DNA of 46,070 nt from Nitrospinota bacterium (GCA_016194325.1 JACQBS010000102.1:1-46070), one strand, 5' to 3'. Positions 32,833 through 42,377 are shown, numbered from the stretch's first letter. Program-made: numbers and translations. Notes: a model not told the origin generated them from the sequence alone.

Positions 32833-35409
32833 TATATTTGAGGGCAGCCTTTAAGCGGCGGGGATTTTGAATTTTCTTTGACTGTAACAGTCGCATTGCT
32901 TTCTGAAAATGGCTTAGGGAATAGACTTGCTTTGACCGAGGAGCAGATTTGGGAAAATGTCCAGAGGATACAGAAGCAAAATGAAATAAAGAATGGGAAT
33001 ACGGAATTGCAGGGGATGAATTTTTCTGTGGAGATGGAGACAGGCACAGGCAAGACTTATGTTTATCTGCGGACTATTTATGAATTGAATAAGCTCTATG
33101 GCTTTAAAAAGTTTGTAATTGTAGTTCCGTCAATTGCTATCCGTGAGGGTGTTTTAAAAAACCTTCAAATTACCAATGAACATTTTCAGAGCCTTTATGA
33201 TAAGGCACAGATTAACTATGATGTGTATGACAGCAAGAAGGTTTCAAATTTAAGAGGTTTTGCTGCCGGCAATGCCATTCAGATTCTGGTGATCAATATT
33301 GATTCTTTTGCCAAAGACGAAAATATCATCAATAAACCCAACGACAAGCTCACAGGTAAAAAGCCGATTGAATTTATACAAAGCGCTAATCCGATTGTGA
33401 TTGTGGATGAGCCGCAGAATATGGAGACGGAGATTCGCAAGAAGGCGGTTGCTAACCTCAATCCGCTTTGCACCCTTCGCTATTCCGCTACACATACGAA
33501 CCTTTACAATCTTGTTTATTCCCTTAATCCTGTAAAGGCTTATGATTTAGGACTGGTGAAACAGATTGAGGTTGATTCTGTAATAAGTGAAAATGCCATG
33601 AATGAAGCCTTTATTCAGTTGGAGAGTATAAAGGCTGATAAAACCAAAATTACAGCCAAAATCAAGATTGATTGCAACACAGATAAAGGTGTGGTGAAAA
33701 AATCCGTTAAAGTCAAAGCTGGTGATGATATTTACAAGTTAAGCAGCCAGAGGGAGATTTATAAAGATGGTTTTATTATTGATGAGATTGATGCAGGCAG
33801 CGGCGCTATTACCCTCACTAATGGTTTGACGCTTTCAGTAGGTGAAAAAAGGGGCGGGATGAATGACGAGGTTATGAAGTTCATGCTCCGTAAGACCGTT
33901 GAGGAACATCTCAAAAGAGAAAAATCATATAAAGGCAGGGGGATTAAAGTCCTTTCGCTTTTTTTCATTGATAAGGTAAAAAACTACCGAGAGTATGATG
34001 CGAGCGGAAATCCTATAAAAGGGAGGTTTGCCCTGTGGTTTGAAGATATATATAGGCAGGAAATTGCCAAACCTGCTTACATTGGTCTATTGCCATACGC
34101 TGTACACGAGGTTCACAATGGCTATTTCTCGCAGGATAGCAAAGGGAGACTGAAAGATACGGAAGGAGAGAGTCAGGCGGATTATGATACTTACAAACTT
34201 ATAATGCAGGATAAAGAGAAACTTCTTGACCCTTATACGCCGCTCCGTTTTATCTTTAGCCACTCCGCTTTGCGGGAGGGATGGGATAATCCGAATGTTT
34301 TTCAGATTTGCACATTAAATGAGACTAAATCGGAAATCAAAAAGAGGCAGGAAATCGGCAGGGGTCTGCGTCTTTCGGTAAATCAAAATGGCGAGAGGAT
34401 ATTTGACCGTAATATAAACAAGCTGACCGTTGTGGCGAATGAGCGGTATGAAGATTTTGCAAAGGCATTGCAGAAAGAGATTCAGGAAGACTGCGGTGTA
34501 GATTTTACAGGCAGAATTAAAAACAGAGGCGATAGACAGAAAGTCAATCTGCGTAAAGGTTTTGAGGCAGACCCGAAATTCCTTGAGATTTGGGATAAGA
34601 TAAAATTCCATACCAGATACAGTGTTGAATATAAAACGGATGAACTGATTACCCTGTCTGCAAAGGTGGTAAAGAATATGCCTGAAACCAGAAAGCCGAC
34701 CATCAAATCAACCAAGAAAAGGGTTTTGATGAATCAGAAAGGCATTGAAGGGGAATTGGTGAGTGACAGCATTAAGGATGATTATGAAAGTGTGTTTGAA
34801 ATACCCGATATGTTGGCTTATATTCAGTCAAAGACTGAATTGACAAGGCACACCATTCTGCAAATTCTTAAAAGTTCAGGGAGGTTGAATGAATTAATGC
34901 TTAATCCTCAACTGTTCATGGATAATACTGTAACTGCAATCAAATCGGCGTTGTATGATTTAATGGTTGACGGCATCAAATATGAAAAGATTGGAGATAA
35001 GGTTTATGAAATGACTTTGTTTGAAGAGAATAAATTGGAAATATACATTGACCAGTTCACCTTTGCAGTCAATAACAGGGACAAAACCATTTATGAAAAT
35101 TACATTCCTCTTGATTCATCTGTGGAAAATCAGTTTGCCAGAGATTGTGAGAGCAGCGAGAATATTGAGTTCTTTTTAAAACTCCCTTTTTGGTTTAAAA
35201 TCAATACACCTATAGGCACATACAATCCTGATTGGGCGATAGTCTTTAAGGGAGAAAAGAAAATCTATTTTGTGGCAGAGACAAAAAGCGCAGGGCAGGA
35301 ATTGAGGGGTAGCGAAAAACTGAAAATCAAATGCGGTGCAGAACACTTCAAAAAGTTTGAGGATGTGATTTACAAAAGAGTGGCATCCGTTTCAGAATTA
35401 AATATATGA
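32771..35409 (+). pseudogene. res: Type III restriction endonuclease (Res subunit), frameshifted near its 5' end
   Basis: Translation from ATG 32771 gives MKLHFDSNQEYQIEAIRAVT, then IFEG, and stops at 32852-32854. Adding one base in the G run at 32842-32844 restores EGQPLSGGDFEFSLT and joins the long frame to 35409. That frame has motif I METGTGKTYVYLRT, DEPQ (IVVDEPQNME in DEAD position), RYSATHTN, the motif VI-like RQEIGRGLRLS, and a C-terminal PD-ExK-like nuclease NPDWA, then VAETKSA. Everything but the start is intact. The gene could be a fresh pseudogene, phase-variable, or a base-calling error. No mod methyltransferase gene is in the window, so restriction would be unpaired locally. Confidence 0.88.
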
Positions 35410-35443
35410 TAGTTTATGATAAAATGTGCCAAGAAAAAATGGG

Positions 35444-35542
35444 GTTCGGGATAGGGAGTTTGAGAGCGTCTTTGGTAAAGAAGTAAAAAAGGCACTGGAA
35501 AATAAAAGCAAAAATGATGTGCAATGCTGGAATAGATTTTAA
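35444..35542 (+). pseudogene. Remnant of a second rhuM gene (C-terminal end)
   Basis: The frame reads VRDREFESVFGKEVKKALEN, matching the end of the intact RhuM (VQDRKFESDFDREVKKVMGR). It is followed by the decayed boundary repeat. The upstream AAGAAAAAATGGGG run suggests a frameshift. Only the last ~30 codons remain. Confidence 0.6.
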
Positions 35543-35554
35543 AACGGTGTGGCA
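35535..35554 (+). repeat. 20-bp module-boundary repeat, decayed copy 3
   Basis: GATTTTAAAACGGTGTGGCA matches 14 of 20 bases of the copies at 29771 and 30852, in the same position relative to a RhuM end. Confidence 0.45.
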
Positions 35555-35569
35555 ACTTTTCATAAAACC

Positions 35570-36076
35570 ATGACCCTTAAAAAATATCTTCAGCAATTCA
35601 GTAAAGAGCAGTTGATTGAACAAATCAATGAACTGCATAAGAAATATAAAGATGTAAAAGGTTATTATTCATTTTGCCTGAATCCGGATGAGGAAAAAAC
35701 CCTAAAAAAATACAAGGCAATTATTTACGAATCATTTTATCCGAAAAGAGGCTTTAAACTTAGCCTTTCACAGGCAAGAAAGGCAATAAGCGATTTCAAA
35801 AAATTGTCCCCTTCGCCGGAGCATGTTGCGGATGTAATGGTCTATTTTGTTGAGTGCGGTGTTTTATTCACCAATGATTATGGCGATATAGATGAGCCAT
35901 TTTATAACAGCATGGAGGGTATGTTTGAGGATGCCTGTATTTTTATACAGAAGAATGGCATTGAAAGTCTTTTTAAAGAGCGGTGTAAAAAAATAATGGA
36001 AGATACCAGTAATATTGGTTGGGGTTTTCATGACTACCTTTCAGATGCTTATTATCAGTTTTTTGAGGATAATTGA
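35570..36076 (+). CDS. DUF6155 family protein
   Basis: 168 residues. It opens MTLKKYLQQFSKEQLIEQINELHKKY, then YYSFCLNPDEEKTLKKYKAII and SPSPEHVADVMVYFVECGVLFTNDYGDIDEPFYNSMEGMFEDA. This fits the small helical DUF6155 family, which has no known function. The ATG at 35570 matches the family N-terminus better than the GTG at 35549. It sits between the res gene and a duplicated res 5' fragment, so it is probably part of the mobile island. Confidence 0.65.
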   Translation: MTLKKYLQQFSKEQLIEQINELHKKYKDVKGYYSFCLNPDEEKTLKKYKAIIYESFYPKRGFKLSLSQARKAISDFKKLSPSPEHVADVMVYFVECGVLFTNDYGDIDEPFYNSMEGMFEDACIFIQKNGIESLFKERCKKIMEDTSNIGWGFHDYLSDAYYQFFEDN

Positions 36077-36163
36077 ATGAACCTCCACTTTGACAGTAAT
36101 CAGGAATACCAGATAGAGGTCATAAGAGCAGTTACTGATCAGCCTATAGCGGGGATAGTATGA
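36077..36163 (+). pseudogene. Duplicated 5' fragment of res
   Basis: Starts in an overlap with the previous stop (TGAATGA). It encodes MNLHFDSNQEYQIEVIRAVT then DQPIAGIV and a stop. The first 21 residues match the res N-terminus at 32771 (19 of 21 identical), then the frame is shortened by a deletion (QP of EGQPL remains). The final ATGA is the start of the SEC-C gene. Confidence 0.8.
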
Positions 36164-36885
36164 TTTTGACAGACAAATATTGCGGCGATGCTGAAATGGA
36201 TTCACTTCTGAAAAAATATGAAGTTAAATTTACACTTCATCAATTGTATGGACTTCTCTATGTCGCTGTGTCTGCACCTGAGATTGTTCAGCCTTCGCAG
36301 GTTATATCTATTATTTTTAATGGGAAAGAGCCTGATTGTGAATCAATGGAAGAAGCAAAGAGCTTTTTAGAAAATATCATGACCCTCTGGAATGTCGTGG
36401 CAGAATCCACATCCGGTGGTTCTCATATTGCCTGGCCGGAAACTGTCTTTCAACACAGCGATTCCGGGCTTAAGGAATATATCCATGCAATTACCTCGTT
36501 AGCTGAGCAGTTTATTAAAGGGCTTGACCTTGGCGCAACTCAGGAAGAAGATTTTTCAGGAGAGATAAGAGATGCTTTTGAGTCTCTTGCAAAGACGGAT
36601 TTATTGCTTAAGGAATACCTGAAATTTCTAAAAAAGGATAAAAGCTCAAATGCAAAGGAGATTGCCAAATCATTTAAGCTTGTAAAAAAAGTAGAAGACA
36701 TTATAGTTGACTGTGTTGGCAGGATTGCCGTTGGGCTTAAAGATTCACGGATAAGAAAGGCAAGGGAAATAGCAAAGTTTGTTGAATCTCCACATCAGAC
36801 AAGAGGCGGCAAGGTTGAAAGGAATGCCCCGTGTCCATGCGGAAGCGGAAAGAAGTTTAAGAAATGCTGTGGCTTACTGCACTGA
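36160..36885 (+). CDS. SEC-C zinc-motif protein (UPF0149/YecA-like)
   Basis: 241 residues. A helical domain (LYGLLYVAVSAPEIVQPSQVI, then GLDLGATQEEDF) in the style of UPF0149/YecA proteins is followed by a C-terminal SEC-C zinc motif NAPCPCGSGKKFKKCCG (CxCx8CC). SEC-C domains bind Zn and occur in SecA and in many defence-island or stress proteins. The start overlaps the stop of the res fragment. Function is unknown beyond zinc binding. Confidence 0.82.
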   Translation: MILTDKYCGDAEMDSLLKKYEVKFTLHQLYGLLYVAVSAPEIVQPSQVISIIFNGKEPDCESMEEAKSFLENIMTLWNVVAESTSGGSHIAWPETVFQHSDSGLKEYIHAITSLAEQFIKGLDLGATQEEDFSGEIRDAFESLAKTDLLLKEYLKFLKKDKSSNAKEIAKSFKLVKKVEDIIVDCVGRIAVGLKDSRIRKAREIAKFVESPHQTRGGKVERNAPCPCGSGKKFKKCCGLLH

Positions 36886-36940
36886 TTCGGGGGAGTGTCG
36901 GCAAGTCTAAAGGGTTGCCCTAAATTGAAATTCCTGAACA

Positions 36941-38272
36941 TCAAGTTATGACTTTATGAATCAGGGGTGGTTTTATGGGCTGGTTGACACCAATAATATA
37001 TGAATTTGTTATCATAGATTCCGCTTCAGACCTCCCCTCACTCCCCTCCTTTATAAGGAGGGGAAGGGGGAGGTTAGTGTGAATGGTAATCAGCGGTTCA
37101 CCTTTTTCTACATAATCGCCTATCTTTTTTCTTAAAATGAGCCCTGCAGAATAATCAATTGGCGAGTCTGCCTTTAATCTGCCTGCACCAAGGATAGAGG
37201 CAGAGATTCCAATCTTGTCTGTTTCTATTTTCTGGACATAGCCTGATTCACTACTGATTACATCTTTTATGATTTTTGCCTTTGGAAAGAGGTTGTAGTC
37301 TTCAGTAACTTCGGGATTTCCATTCTGACATTTAATTAATTCCCTGAATTTTTCAAGCCCCTCACCGCTCTTTAATTTCTCTTGTAAAATCTTAATGCCG
37401 TCTTCTATATCCTCTGTTATACCTCCTATCTTAAGCATCCATGCACCTATCTTTAATGTGAGATTCTTTATGTCATCACTCCCTTTACCTTTTAAGAACT
37501 CAATTGCCTCTATCACCTCTAAGCTATTGCCTACTGCATATCCTAATGGCTGGTTCATATCTGTTATAAGGGCAACAACATTCTTCCCGAACTTTTTGCC
37601 GATTTGGACAATGCCTTCTGACAGTTCAAGTGCATCTTCAAATTCCTTCATAAATGCCCCGTTGCCTGTTTTAATATCCATCACAAGCCCATCTATTCCC
37701 TCTGCCATTTTTTTGCTCATTATACTGCTAACAATAAGTGGAATTGAATCTACTGTGGCTGTTACATCCCTTAAGGCATAGAGTATTTTATCGGCAGGGG
37801 CAATCTCTGATGTCTGGCCGATTATGCTTAAATTTATCTTTTTTACAGTTTCCTTAAATTCCCTTAAACTTAAGTCTGTCCTGAAATTTGGGATAGATTC
37901 TAATTTATCTACTGTCCCTCCGGTATGCCCCAAGCCCCTCCCTGCAATCATGGGCATGGGAATACCTGCAGATGCAACAAGGGGGGCAATCGTCAGTGAG
38001 AGCTTATCTCCAACACCTCCGGTGCTATGTTTATCAACCTTTATGCCAGATATATCAGACAGGTCTAATACCTCACCTGAATGCATCATTGAGTATGTGA
38101 GGTGGTAGGTCTCATCCTCTGTCATTCCGTTGAAATATATTGCCATCAAGAGGGCTGTTGCCTGATAGTCAGTGATTTCACCATTCGTTATTCCTCTGAT
38201 AAAAAAATCTATCTCTTTAGAGGTAAGTATTTCCCCATCCCTCTTTTTCTTTATAATGTCGAAAGGCCGCAT
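36941..38272 (-). CDS. deoA: Pyrimidine-nucleoside / thymidine phosphorylase
   Basis: 443 residues. It phosphorolyses thymidine or uridine to base and (deoxy)ribose-1-phosphate in salvage. The opening MRPFDIIKKKRDGEILTSKEIDFFI is typical, the phosphate loop DKHSTGGVGDK is near 83, the family signature follows (AGRGLGHTGGTVDKLESIPNF), and the C-terminal alpha/beta domain is present. Residues ~400-414 (NLPLPLLIKEGSEGR) are encoded by a palindromic repeat and look like an insertion. No ribosome binding site is seen. Confidence 0.93.
   Translation of the reverse strand: MRPFDIIKKKRDGEILTSKEIDFFIRGITNGEITDYQATALLMAIYFNGMTEDETYHLTYSMMHSGEVLDLSDISGIKVDKHSTGGVGDKLSLTIAPLVASAGIPMPMIAGRGLGHTGGTVDKLESIPNFRTDLSLREFKETVKKINLSIIGQTSEIAPADKILYALRDVTATVDSIPLIVSSIMSKKMAEGIDGLVMDIKTGNGAFMKEFEDALELSEGIVQIGKKFGKNVVALITDMNQPLGYAVGNSLEVIEAIEFLKGKGSDDIKNLTLKIGAWMLKIGGITEDIEDGIKILQEKLKSGEGLEKFRELIKCQNGNPEVTEDYNLFPKAKIIKDVISSESGYVQKIETDKIGISASILGAGRLKADSPIDYSAGLILRKKIGDYVEKGEPLITIHTNLPLPLLIKEGSEGRSEAESMITNSYIIGVNQPIKPPLIHKVIT
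37030..37073. repeat. Palindromic CCCCTCCTT-AAGGAGGGG element inside deoA
   Basis: CCTCCCCTCACTCCCCTCC faces GGAGGGGAAGGGGGAGG around TTTATAA. It is read in frame in the C-terminal domain. Confidence 0.75.
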
Positions 38273-38440
38273 AATATTTATTTAACGCAAAATTGCAAAG
38301 AAGAAATAAAAGATGCAAAAGTATTACAGAGAAAAATAACTCAAATCTTAAATTTTCAATAGTCAATAGTCAATAAATTTTTTTGTATTGAATCCTACAG
38401 ATAGAGCTATAATTTATTTAACATTTTGACTTCAATTTGA

Positions 38441-38464
38441 ACAAAGCATTAAACAAAGCATTAA
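38441..38464. repeat. Two tandem 12-bp units upstream of the diguanylate cyclase gene
   Basis: ACAAAGCATTAA occurs twice back to back, 50 bases before the cyclase frame. It could be an operator, but nothing else supports that. The gap 38273-38490 also has (T)CAATAGTCAATAGTCAATAA words at 38355-38374. Confidence 0.4.
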
Positions 38465-38517
38465 ATATTGACAAAGGTTAGAGAGTTACACTGACTCAGC
38501 AGATAGAAAATGAGGCA

Positions 38518-40503
38518 GTGGAAAGTTTAAGCTCAAAACTAAAAGGCGGCTGGAGGCTTTACTATTCAAGGATGGACCAGATGAAATACGGTATGCTGCA
38601 GGGAGTGAGTGAAGAATATGTAGTATCTGCTATTGCAAAAAAGGAGAGCAGGGTTTTACAGAACCTTCTTAATGGTTACACCATAAACAGACCGTATGTG
38701 GATTTATGGGCAGTGGTGGATGAGGAACGGAGGATTATAGCGAGAAGAAATAATAAGACAGGGGACATACTTGAGATAAGCGGGCTGATTGCAAAGGCAA
38801 TTAAATCGGGTGAGGTAATCCAGTCAACTGAGAAAGTAGAAAAAGACATCCTTACTATGGAGGATGTAAACCTGTCTTCCAGAGTTGAGAGGACAGGAAT
38901 CATGCAGGTTGTGGTCGTTCCTGCTTTACTGCACGGCACGGTAAAAGGGGCATTTGTAACAGGTATCCTTTTAAATAACTACGACTGGCTGCCAAATGCC
39001 ATTTATGAGTACCTTTCAACAGAATCTGCTGTATTTGGGAGTATCCTGCAAGAATCAAAGATTATAGCCTCTACATCACTTCCAAAGAGTGTGTTCAGCC
39101 CTATGCTCAGAGTTCCAAAGATAATAGATAAGTCAATTGCAGAAGGCAAAGGATTCAATGGAAAAACTATATTAGAAGGTGCAGAGGTATATGTCGTTGC
39201 TGACCCTATATTCAATTCAGCAGGAGAGGTGATAGGAGGGATTGCGGTAGGGATACATTCCAGCGAGGTAATCCGTGTTATCATGGCAATAAAGAGAGAG
39301 GTATTCATATATACAGGTATAGGGATTATTTTTAGCTTGCTTCTGGCAGCACTTGCATATCGGGACTCATCAAGGCCTATCAATATGTTGACCGCTGCAA
39401 TGGAAGAGGTTAGTGCGGGAAACCTTGATGTCCTTACAGAGATAAAGACAAAGGATGAATTTGAAAAGATAGGACAGGGGTTTAATAATATGATTGAGAC
39501 CATTCAGATAAGGGAGGAGAGGATTGAGAGATTCAATGAGCTTTCAAAACTCCTTATTACATCCCTTGACCCTGAGATGCTGTTGAATAAGGCACTTGCA
39601 ATGGTTGTTAACCTGACAGGCTCTCATATGGGTATTGTATATCTTCATGATAAGGAAAACGGATTATTAAAACCAGTTGTCATCTATGGAGCGGGTGAAA
39701 GTGAGTTAAAGAGTATTAAAATCGGTGAAGGTCTGCCCGGCTTGTGTGCTGTAGAAAGAAAAACTGTAGTTCTGAAAAATATTCCTGATGACGGACTTCT
39801 CCTTGAGGCAGGTTTTGCAAAGGTAAAACCCAAAGGTGTTGCATGGTTTGCAATGTGTTATAAAGATAAGCTCCATGGTGTCGTTGCTATAGGCAGCCTC
39901 AAGCCGTATATTAATGATGAAGTAAAACATATAGAATATCTTGTAGCACAGATTGCCATTGCCCTTGATAACGCTATAATACATAAAGAGGTTGAGAGGA
40001 TTTCTATTACAGACTCTTTAACCGAGCTTTATAACAGGAGATATTTTTTTGAGCGACTTGGCAGCGAGTTTTCAGAGGCAAAACGGTATGATTATCCGCT
40101 CTCCCTTATTATTATGGATATAGATAATTTTAAAAGTATAAACGATACGGCGGGACATCAGCAGGGAGATATAATATTAAAAGAGCTGGGCTTAATTTTA
40201 AATGGCAACACAAGAGAGCCTGACCTATGGGCGAGGTACGGCGGTGAAGAATTTATAGGTTATCTCCCTCACTGCGGTAAGGATGAAGGCTATAAAATGG
40301 CGGAGAAGATGAGAAAACTTGTTGAGGATTATCATTTTACAGGGATGAATGAAAGGAAGGTTACAATCAGTGCGGGTATGGCATATTATCCTAATTCAGA
40401 CATAGAAAATATAGATGACATGATAAGGATTGCAGATAAATTTCTCTACGAAGCAAAGAGGGGCGGGAAAAATAAGGTGGCGATTGCGAAAGGCAGCGGA
40501 TGA
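38518..40503 (+). CDS. Diguanylate cyclase with Cache-like sensor, HAMP and GAF domains
   Basis: 661 residues from GTG 38518. The frame is open to 38482, and no start codon with a good ribosome binding site exists. An extracellular Cache-like domain (~10-255, RLYYSRMDQMKYGMLQGV) leads to one membrane helix (~262-285), HAMP, GAF (~345-490) and GGDEF (~495-655). The active site is RYGGEEF and the inhibitory I-site RxxD (REPD) sits five residues upstream, so it should make c-di-GMP with product inhibition. The first membrane helix expected before the Cache domain is missing, so the gene looks 5'-truncated. Confidence 0.88.
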   Translation: MESLSSKLKGGWRLYYSRMDQMKYGMLQGVSEEYVVSAIAKKESRVLQNLLNGYTINRPYVDLWAVVDEERRIIARRNNKTGDILEISGLIAKAIKSGEVIQSTEKVEKDILTMEDVNLSSRVERTGIMQVVVVPALLHGTVKGAFVTGILLNNYDWLPNAIYEYLSTESAVFGSILQESKIIASTSLPKSVFSPMLRVPKIIDKSIAEGKGFNGKTILEGAEVYVVADPIFNSAGEVIGGIAVGIHSSEVIRVIMAIKREVFIYTGIGIIFSLLLAALAYRDSSRPINMLTAAMEEVSAGNLDVLTEIKTKDEFEKIGQGFNNMIETIQIREERIERFNELSKLLITSLDPEMLLNKALAMVVNLTGSHMGIVYLHDKENGLLKPVVIYGAGESELKSIKIGEGLPGLCAVERKTVVLKNIPDDGLLLEAGFAKVKPKGVAWFAMCYKDKLHGVVAIGSLKPYINDEVKHIEYLVAQIAIALDNAIIHKEVERISITDSLTELYNRRYFFERLGSEFSEAKRYDYPLSLIIMDIDNFKSINDTAGHQQGDIILKELGLILNGNTREPDLWARYGGEEFIGYLPHCGKDEGYKMAEKMRKLVEDYHFTGMNERKVTISAGMAYYPNSDIENIDDMIRIADKFLYEAKRGGKNKVAIAKGSG

Positions 40504-40513
40504 ATTATCAGGG

Positions 40514-40564
40514 ATGGCAGATGAATTAAGCAGGATAGTGAATCAGTTCAAGATAGAGAAGTAA
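40514..40564 (+). pseudogene. Possible remnant of a chemotaxis receptor C-terminus
   Basis: A 16-residue frame, MADELSRIVNQFKIEK then stop, directly follows the cyclase. ADEL..IV..FKI is the usual ending of methyl-accepting chemotaxis proteins. The Cache-HAMP front of the cyclase may derive from the same receptor. Very short, so tentative. Confidence 0.35.
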
Positions 40565-40587
40565 GACTTGACAGGGATATTTTTCAT

Positions 40588-42339
40588 ATGGAAAACGATT
40601 TTAAACCGAGACTAATTATTTACTTTGCAGTAATGGGACTCTTCCTTTTGATACTTGCTTTTACTACCCATTATATTTTTTATTCAATTCAGAAGCAGTT
40701 CAATGAAGTTGAGGATATTACAGAACAAATCCATCATATACATGAGCTGGAGCTGCTTCTGGAAAAGGCGGTAATGCCTGCCAATGATTATATAATTACA
40801 GGGGATATAAAATACAGGAATGCCTTTGATAATTTCTCAAAGAAGGTAGAAGACTCTCTATTGAGACAGAAGGAGAGGGTAATTAAAGAGATAGATTCCC
40901 ATAGCATTAAGGAGATGGCTGTCTTAAAGGAGATAGAGGGTAAGTGGAATAAGATTAAGATAATCTCTCTTGAGATAATGAATATACCTGACCCCTTTGG
41001 CAACAAAAGGGCTGCTGCGCTGATGGAGGAAATGGATTATAGCTTGAAGGACCCGATAGTAGAAATGCTCAGGGATATGGGGAAGTGGCATCGTGATAAG
41101 TTAAAGATTGCCCGTCAGTCTGTTGATAGATTCAGAAAACAGGGGAGCTATATATTCCTTACAATCTTTATTGTTATAATAGCTATAGCAATCTTCTATA
41201 GCTTAAATGCCTTAAGGATATATTCAAAACGGGAGGCTGAAAGGGATTATCTCTTCATGGAAGTGGAAAAATCCAAAAAGGATTGGGAGCATACCTTTGA
41301 CGCCATCAAAGATTTGGTGTCTATTCATGATAAGGATTTCAGGTTTGTTAAAGTCAATAAGGCACTCTGTGAAAAGTTCAAAATGACGCCACAGGAACTG
41401 ATAGGCAAAAAGTGTTATGAAATCTTCCATCAGACTCATTCACCTCATCCGTTCTGTCCACATAAAAAAACAATTGAGAGTGGGGAATTTGCTTTTAGTG
41501 AGGTGAGCGACCCTAATATGGGCGGCACATTTATCCTGTCCACATCTCCAATCTTTGATGTAAAGGGTGAATTTTTTGCTTCTGTTCATATCGCCAGAGA
41601 TGTTACAAAAGAAAGACAGTTGCAGATGCAGTTCATACAGGCTGAAAAGCTGGCAACAATCGGGACACTTGTCTCAGGGGCAGTCCATGAGATAAGTAAT
41701 CCCCTTACTGGTGTGATTGGATATTCAGAGTTATTACTGGCTAAAGATTTAGACGCCGATACAAAAAATGGTCTCCATGTGATACATAGTGAGGCATCAA
41801 GGGCTGCAAAGGTCTCCAGGAACTTATTATCCTTTGCCAGAGAGCATAAACCAATGAAGTCAATGATTGATGTCCATGATATTATAGAAAAAACTATTTC
41901 TTTAAGGGCATATGAATTAAAGGTTAATAATATTAGGCTGGTCAAGGATTATTCCACCTATCCAATATTTGCTTATGCCGATCCAAACCAGCTGCAGCAG
42001 GTCTTTTTAAATATCATTGTAAATGCAGAACAGGAAATGACTGCATCACATGGAAGAGGGGAGCTAATAATAAAGACAGAATCTGCTCATGACAGAGGGA
42101 ATGGTCATATTAAGGTAACCATCCATGATGATGGGAGAGGTATCTCTACGGAAAACTTAAGCAGAATTTTTGAGCCTTTTTTCACAACAAAGCCTGTAGG
42201 CAAAGGGACAGGACTTGGCTTAAGCCTCTCCTTCAATATAATTAAGGATCATGGCGGAAAACTCTACGCAGAGAGCCAGTCTGGAAAAGGAGCAAAATTT
42301 GTAATTGAGCTGCCTGTAAAGGAGAGAGAAAAATCGTAG
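40588..42339 (+). CDS. Membrane PAS histidine kinase with MPxNDYIITG sensor domain
   Basis: 583 residues. TM1 is at ~10-31, then a ~150-residue helical periplasmic domain with MPANDYIITG and GNKRAAALMEEMDY, TM2 at ~187-207, and PAS (~225-345) with a CxxHxxxxPxxxCPH-type Cys/His cluster (CYEIFHQTHSPHPFCPH). HisKA has GAVHEISNPLTGVIGYSE and HATPase has NAEQEM, DDGRGIS and GTGLGLSLSFNIIKDHGG. All catalytic boxes are intact. No response regulator lies next to it. The periplasmic domain is shared with the kinase-less sensor at 14205-15380. Confidence 0.92.
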   Translation: MENDFKPRLIIYFAVMGLFLLILAFTTHYIFYSIQKQFNEVEDITEQIHHIHELELLLEKAVMPANDYIITGDIKYRNAFDNFSKKVEDSLLRQKERVIKEIDSHSIKEMAVLKEIEGKWNKIKIISLEIMNIPDPFGNKRAAALMEEMDYSLKDPIVEMLRDMGKWHRDKLKIARQSVDRFRKQGSYIFLTIFIVIIAIAIFYSLNALRIYSKREAERDYLFMEVEKSKKDWEHTFDAIKDLVSIHDKDFRFVKVNKALCEKFKMTPQELIGKKCYEIFHQTHSPHPFCPHKKTIESGEFAFSEVSDPNMGGTFILSTSPIFDVKGEFFASVHIARDVTKERQLQMQFIQAEKLATIGTLVSGAVHEISNPLTGVIGYSELLLAKDLDADTKNGLHVIHSEASRAAKVSRNLLSFAREHKPMKSMIDVHDIIEKTISLRAYELKVNNIRLVKDYSTYPIFAYADPNQLQQVFLNIIVNAEQEMTASHGRGELIIKTESAHDRGNGHIKVTIHDDGRGISTENLSRIFEPFFTTKPVGKGTGLGLSLSFNIIKDHGGKLYAESQSGKGAKFVIELPVKEREKS

Positions 42340-42377
42340 GTATATAACAACCTTTAAAATACGAGTGAACCTAATTT

